DNA of 52,201 bases from assembly GCA_947054085.1 (NCBI GenBank), contig CAMRVD010000003.1:1-52201 (forward strand). The letters are read 5' to 3'. Below, piece by piece: positions 48,946 through 52,201 of the stretch; position 1 is the stretch's first letter, and each line of letters opens with the position of its first letter. The notes below the pieces were generated by a model. It saw nothing but the letters and a program-made list of their open reading frames with translations, had not been told where the DNA came from and did no database searches. The DNA comes from an uncultured Clostridia bacterium. GTDB lineage: Bacteria; Bacillota; Clostridia; Christensenellales; UBA1242. Position numbers and translations under genes: made by a program.

Positions 48946-50391
48946 ATGGCATTTTGCGAATTTTCGTCGTCTATTATCAGAAACGGCAGCACGCTTGTAG
49001 ATAACGCTTTTATTAACGAATTTATGCCACAAGCCCCAGCGGAGTATGTAAAAGTATATTTGTATGGGCTAAGTTTATGCTCTGCTTCTAATCAGGATTA
49101 TAACGCCGCAGATAGCGCAGCAAGTTTTTTAAATATAACCGAAGAAGAATTACTTTCTGCCTACGAATATTGGCAAGACCTTGGGATTGTGCAAATAATA
49201 TCTAAAAACCCGTTGCAAGTAAAATACCTTATAGTAAGTAAACATTCGGGCAGTGCAAAAATACGCATTAAGGGTAAATATACTGATTTTAACAATCAAG
49301 TTCAAGGTATAATAACAGGCAGAATGATTAAGCCTATCGAATTTAACGAATATTACAATCTTATAGAAAGTTATAATTTTGAGCCCGATGCCCTTGTTAT
49401 GATTATAAAGTACTGCACTGTTTTAAAAAATGAAAACGTCGGATATCCTTACATTTTAGCAGTTGCTCATAGTTTTGCTCGAGATAATATTAAAAATACT
49501 TCGGCAGTGGAACAAAAAATGCTTGAACAAGAAAAATCTACCGCCGAAATTAAACAGGTTTTATCTGCTTTAGGAATAAAACGTCCTGCTGATATAGAAG
49601 AACGTAATACTTACTTAAAGTGGTCTAACAAATTTGGCTTTAGTCACGCTGTAATACTAGAAGTAGCAAAATCTTTAAAAAAGCAAGGCGGAATAAATAA
49701 GCTGGATAATCTGCTTACAAAATACTACGAACAACGATTATTTACCATTAAAGAAATTAATGAGTATTCCTTGCAACGTAGTCAAATGTTTGAAGCTGCA
49801 AAAAATGTATCTCGTAATTTAGGTTTGTATTATCAAAACCTCGACAATGTGGTAGAAACTTATATTGCACCATGGCTACAAATGGGCTATAACGACGAAA
49901 CCTTACTGCTTATTAGCAACTATTGTTTTAAGCATAGTTATCGCAGTTTAGAGGCTATGAACGATGTTGTTTTAAAATTTTATAAACTTGGGCTTGTAAC
50001 CGTAGAAGCAATTAATCAATACACAAACGAAATTTTGTATACAGATAGTGTAATTAAAGAAATTTTAGAAACATGCAAACTAGAACGCAGTGTTAATTCT
50101 AGTGATCGTGATTTTTACAAAACATGGACTACTCTTTGGGGGTTTGAAAAACCTGCAATTTTATGTATCGCAAAAAAATCCATTGGAACAATTGGGCCAA
50201 TGGCGTATATGAATAGGATTTTGTCTACTTTACATAACCAAAACAAACATAGTTTAAAGGACGCTCAAGATTACGTAATAAAAAATCAATCTAATGATGC
50301 CAAACCTAACGAACTCAAATATATGCAACGCTCATACTCTAAAGAAGAACTTGACGCATTGTTTGATAGTTTAGATGACATAGAGGTGTAA
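48946..50391 (+). CDS. DnaD/DnaB-like replication initiation protein with multiple DDBH2-like repeats
   Basis: YLKWSNKFGFSHAVILEVAKSL and DFYKTWTTLWGFEKPAILCIAKK...ILSTLHNQNKHSLKDAQDYV. Confidence 0.82.
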   Translation: MAFCEFSSSIIRNGSTLVDNAFINEFMPQAPAEYVKVYLYGLSLCSASNQDYNAADSAASFLNITEEELLSAYEYWQDLGIVQIISKNPLQVKYLIVSKHSGSAKIRIKGKYTDFNNQVQGIITGRMIKPIEFNEYYNLIESYNFEPDALVMIIKYCTVLKNENVGYPYILAVAHSFARDNIKNTSAVEQKMLEQEKSTAEIKQVLSALGIKRPADIEERNTYLKWSNKFGFSHAVILEVAKSLKKQGGINKLDNLLTKYYEQRLFTIKEINEYSLQRSQMFEAAKNVSRNLGLYYQNLDNVVETYIAPWLQMGYNDETLLLISNYCFKHSYRSLEAMNDVVLKFYKLGLVTVEAINQYTNEILYTDSVIKEILETCKLERSVNSSDRDFYKTWTTLWGFEKPAILCIAKKSIGTIGPMAYMNRILSTLHNQNKHSLKDAQDYVIKNQSNDAKPNELKYMQRSYSKEELDALFDSLDDIEV

Positions 50392-50392
50392 T

Positions 50393-51364
50393 ATGACAAA
50401 ACAAGAAATTATTAATCAATTAAATGCCATATATGCTTCTAGAAGAACTCGAGCAGAAACAATTGCACAAATAAATATAAATAAAGCAAGGCAAAATAAA
50501 GACTATTTCGAAGTTGAAAAAAGTATTAAAAGATTATCTTTTGAAGTTGGAAAAGCTGAGGCTTTTGGAAGCAAAGACCTAGCAAAACAAAAAAGTAAAG
50601 AACTTATTTTAGAGCGTATAAAAAGCGAAAAGATTCTTGCTAATATTGGTTTAAATAATGGAGATTTAGTACCTAAATATGCATGTAAAAATTGCTCAGA
50701 TACCGGCAAAATTAATGGTAAACTATGCGAATGCTATAAAAAAGAACTTTACAATATGCTTTTAAAAAATAGCGGAGCAAAAACCAATCTTGCAAGCTTT
50801 AAGGATTTTAATTTAAGTCTTATTACCGAAACTTCGCAAAAAGAACAGCTTAGCAAAATAAAAAACTTATTTTTGTCTTGGGTAGATAATTACCCAAAAG
50901 TAGATACTCATACTTTTTTATTTTGTGGCACAGCCGGTGTTGGCAAAACTTTTATGACCGAATGTATAGCAAAAGCCATGATTGACAAAGGCTACTTAGT
51001 TTCGTTTATATCTAGTTTAGGTTTAAACGAAAATTTTTTAAAGTATCACACTACTTTTGACCAAAATAAACAAAGTTTTTTTGATATGTTTTTAGAGCCC
51101 GAACTACTAGTTATCGACGACCTAGGAACAGAACAAATATTAAAAAATGTTACCATAAATTATTTAGTAGCTCTTTTAAACGAAAGAAACAATTTAAATA
51201 AAGCAACAATCATAACAACAAATCTTAATTTAAATGATATTTTAGAACGCTATGGCGAAAGAGTTTTTAGCCGAATTGCAAACAAAGCAGACAGCAAAAT
51301 GTTTATTATAAAAGGCGAAGACTTAAGGCTTAAAACTCCCCCTAAAAATAGCAATAAAAAGTAA
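50393..51364 (+). CDS. DnaI/DnaC-like helicase loader (AAA+ ATPase)
   Basis: FLFCGTAGVGKTFMTECIAKAM; LLVIDDLGTEQ; IITTNLNLNDILERYGERVFSRI. Confidence 0.92.
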   Translation: MTKQEIINQLNAIYASRRTRAETIAQININKARQNKDYFEVEKSIKRLSFEVGKAEAFGSKDLAKQKSKELILERIKSEKILANIGLNNGDLVPKYACKNCSDTGKINGKLCECYKKELYNMLLKNSGAKTNLASFKDFNLSLITETSQKEQLSKIKNLFLSWVDNYPKVDTHTFLFCGTAGVGKTFMTECIAKAMIDKGYLVSFISSLGLNENFLKYHTTFDQNKQSFFDMFLEPELLVIDDLGTEQILKNVTINYLVALLNERNNLNKATIITTNLNLNDILERYGERVFSRIANKADSKMFIIKGEDLRLKTPPKNSNKK

Positions 51365-51366
51365 CA

Positions 51367-51400
51367 AAACAAATCCTCTATTTTATAGAGGATTTGTTTT
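51367..51400 (+). terminator. Intrinsic terminator
   Basis: AAACAAATCCTCTA...TAGAGGATTTGTTT. Confidence 0.8.
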
Positions 51401-51428
51401 ATTTTGTATAAAAATTAAAAATTTAGCA

Positions 51429-52103
51429 CTAAATTAACATTTTAATTAAATATATAATAATTAGATGTGCAGGATAATATCCGTAAAATAGATATTTAAA
51501 TTTAAACTTTCCACGTTTGCCATTATAAAGTAAAATTGGTAACACAGCAAGCAAACTAAACCATTGCAATGGGTTAAATATGCTAAGCAATATTAGCCCT
51601 ACGCTAAGCATTATTATTTTTAGACTTCGTTTACTAAACAAACTTACAAGTGGTGCTAATAGAACTCCAATAAACCCATAATCTACCTTTACAAAAAATG
51701 TAAATATATAAATTACTGTTACTGCTAATAGTACGTAAACTATTCCCGTAACTTTCGCACTTGTATTATTGTCACTTATACTCTTTTTTATAAATTGAAT
51801 TAAATAAATTATAATTATAGACAAACTAAAGGTCAGCAAAATATTTAAGATATTGTCATTTGCTAAAAATATATTAATAAGCTGACAAGCCAGCCCTAAT
51901 CCTAGGATTGTAAAAAAATATCTATATTTATTTTTTGTATAAACACACCCTTCTGCGATAAAGTATGCATAAATTGGAAATGCAAGTCTGCCAATAAGCC
52001 TTAATATTAAAACATCCGGAAACAATATGTACCCTATATGATCTATAGTCATACTAACTAGAGCAATAAGTTTAATAAAATTACCAGAAAAAAATTTTAT
52101 CAT
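51429..52103 (-). CDS. TraX-family membrane protein
   Basis: IKLIALVSMTIDHIGYILFPD...RLIGRLAFPIYAYFIAEG. Confidence 0.88.
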   Translation of the reverse strand: MIKFFSGNFIKLIALVSMTIDHIGYILFPDVLILRLIGRLAFPIYAYFIAEGCVYTKNKYRYFFTILGLGLACQLINIFLANDNILNILLTFSLSIIIIYLIQFIKKSISDNNTSAKVTGIVYVLLAVTVIYIFTFFVKVDYGFIGVLLAPLVSLFSKRSLKIIMLSVGLILLSIFNPLQWFSLLAVLPILLYNGKRGKFKFKYLFYGYYPAHLIIIYLIKMLI

Positions 52104-52201
52104 GCTCTATATATATCATAATCACTTGTTTAATAACAACTAAAGCTAAAATATTTATAAATTTTTGTATAATTTGGGCAAATTTAAATTTTATGTAGAA
52201 T

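Noticed and set aside
658-51429. UGA reassigned to an amino acid in this genome
   Set aside because: All conserved genes are intact with TGG Trp and no internal TGA, and RF2 is present; only UGA avoidance is supported.

Overview
A low-GC window that looks like a Firmicutes/Clostridia genome. Its core is a long minus-strand ribosomal superoperon (rpsJ-rplC-rplD-rplW-rplB-rpsS-rplV-rpsC-rplP-rpmC-rpsQ-rplN-rplX-rplE-rpsN-rpsH-rplF-rplR-rpsE-rpmD-rplO-secY-adk-map-infA-rpmJ-rpsM-rpsK-rpsD-rpoA-rplQ). A second minus-strand cluster is prfB-tsaD / rpmG-secE-nusG-rplK-rplA. The two are separated by one 1746-aa secreted beta-helix/InlB-repeat adhesin-like gene. Other genes: acpP, an HtrA-type protease, ung, an AlkD-like protein, secA, comF, hisS, miaA, a TrmA/RlmD-type methyltransferase, a PflX-like radical SAM protein, a LOG-family protein, a multi-repeat DnaD-like protein with a DnaI-like loader, and TraX. 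No rRNA, tRNA or CRISPR array was recognised. The most interesting signals are: (1) a dispersed family of long nested hairpins with a conserved apical core (GTCATTTACGTTnAAGTAAAATCC) and copy-specific, terminator-like outer arms, found 3' of acpP (three in tandem), rplA and secA; (2) no TGA stop codon among about 62 credible genes although prfB (RF2) is present; (3) Lys/Ala/Thr-rich low-complexity extensions on L30 and L24; (4) likely r-protein mRNA leaders (an L1-type site before rplK, plus leaders before rpsJ and rpsM); (5) a probably leaderless radical SAM gene; (6) a tandem DnaD-repeat protein; (7) a 1206-aa orphan protein. Everything was read by eye; no alignment, folding or database search was run.
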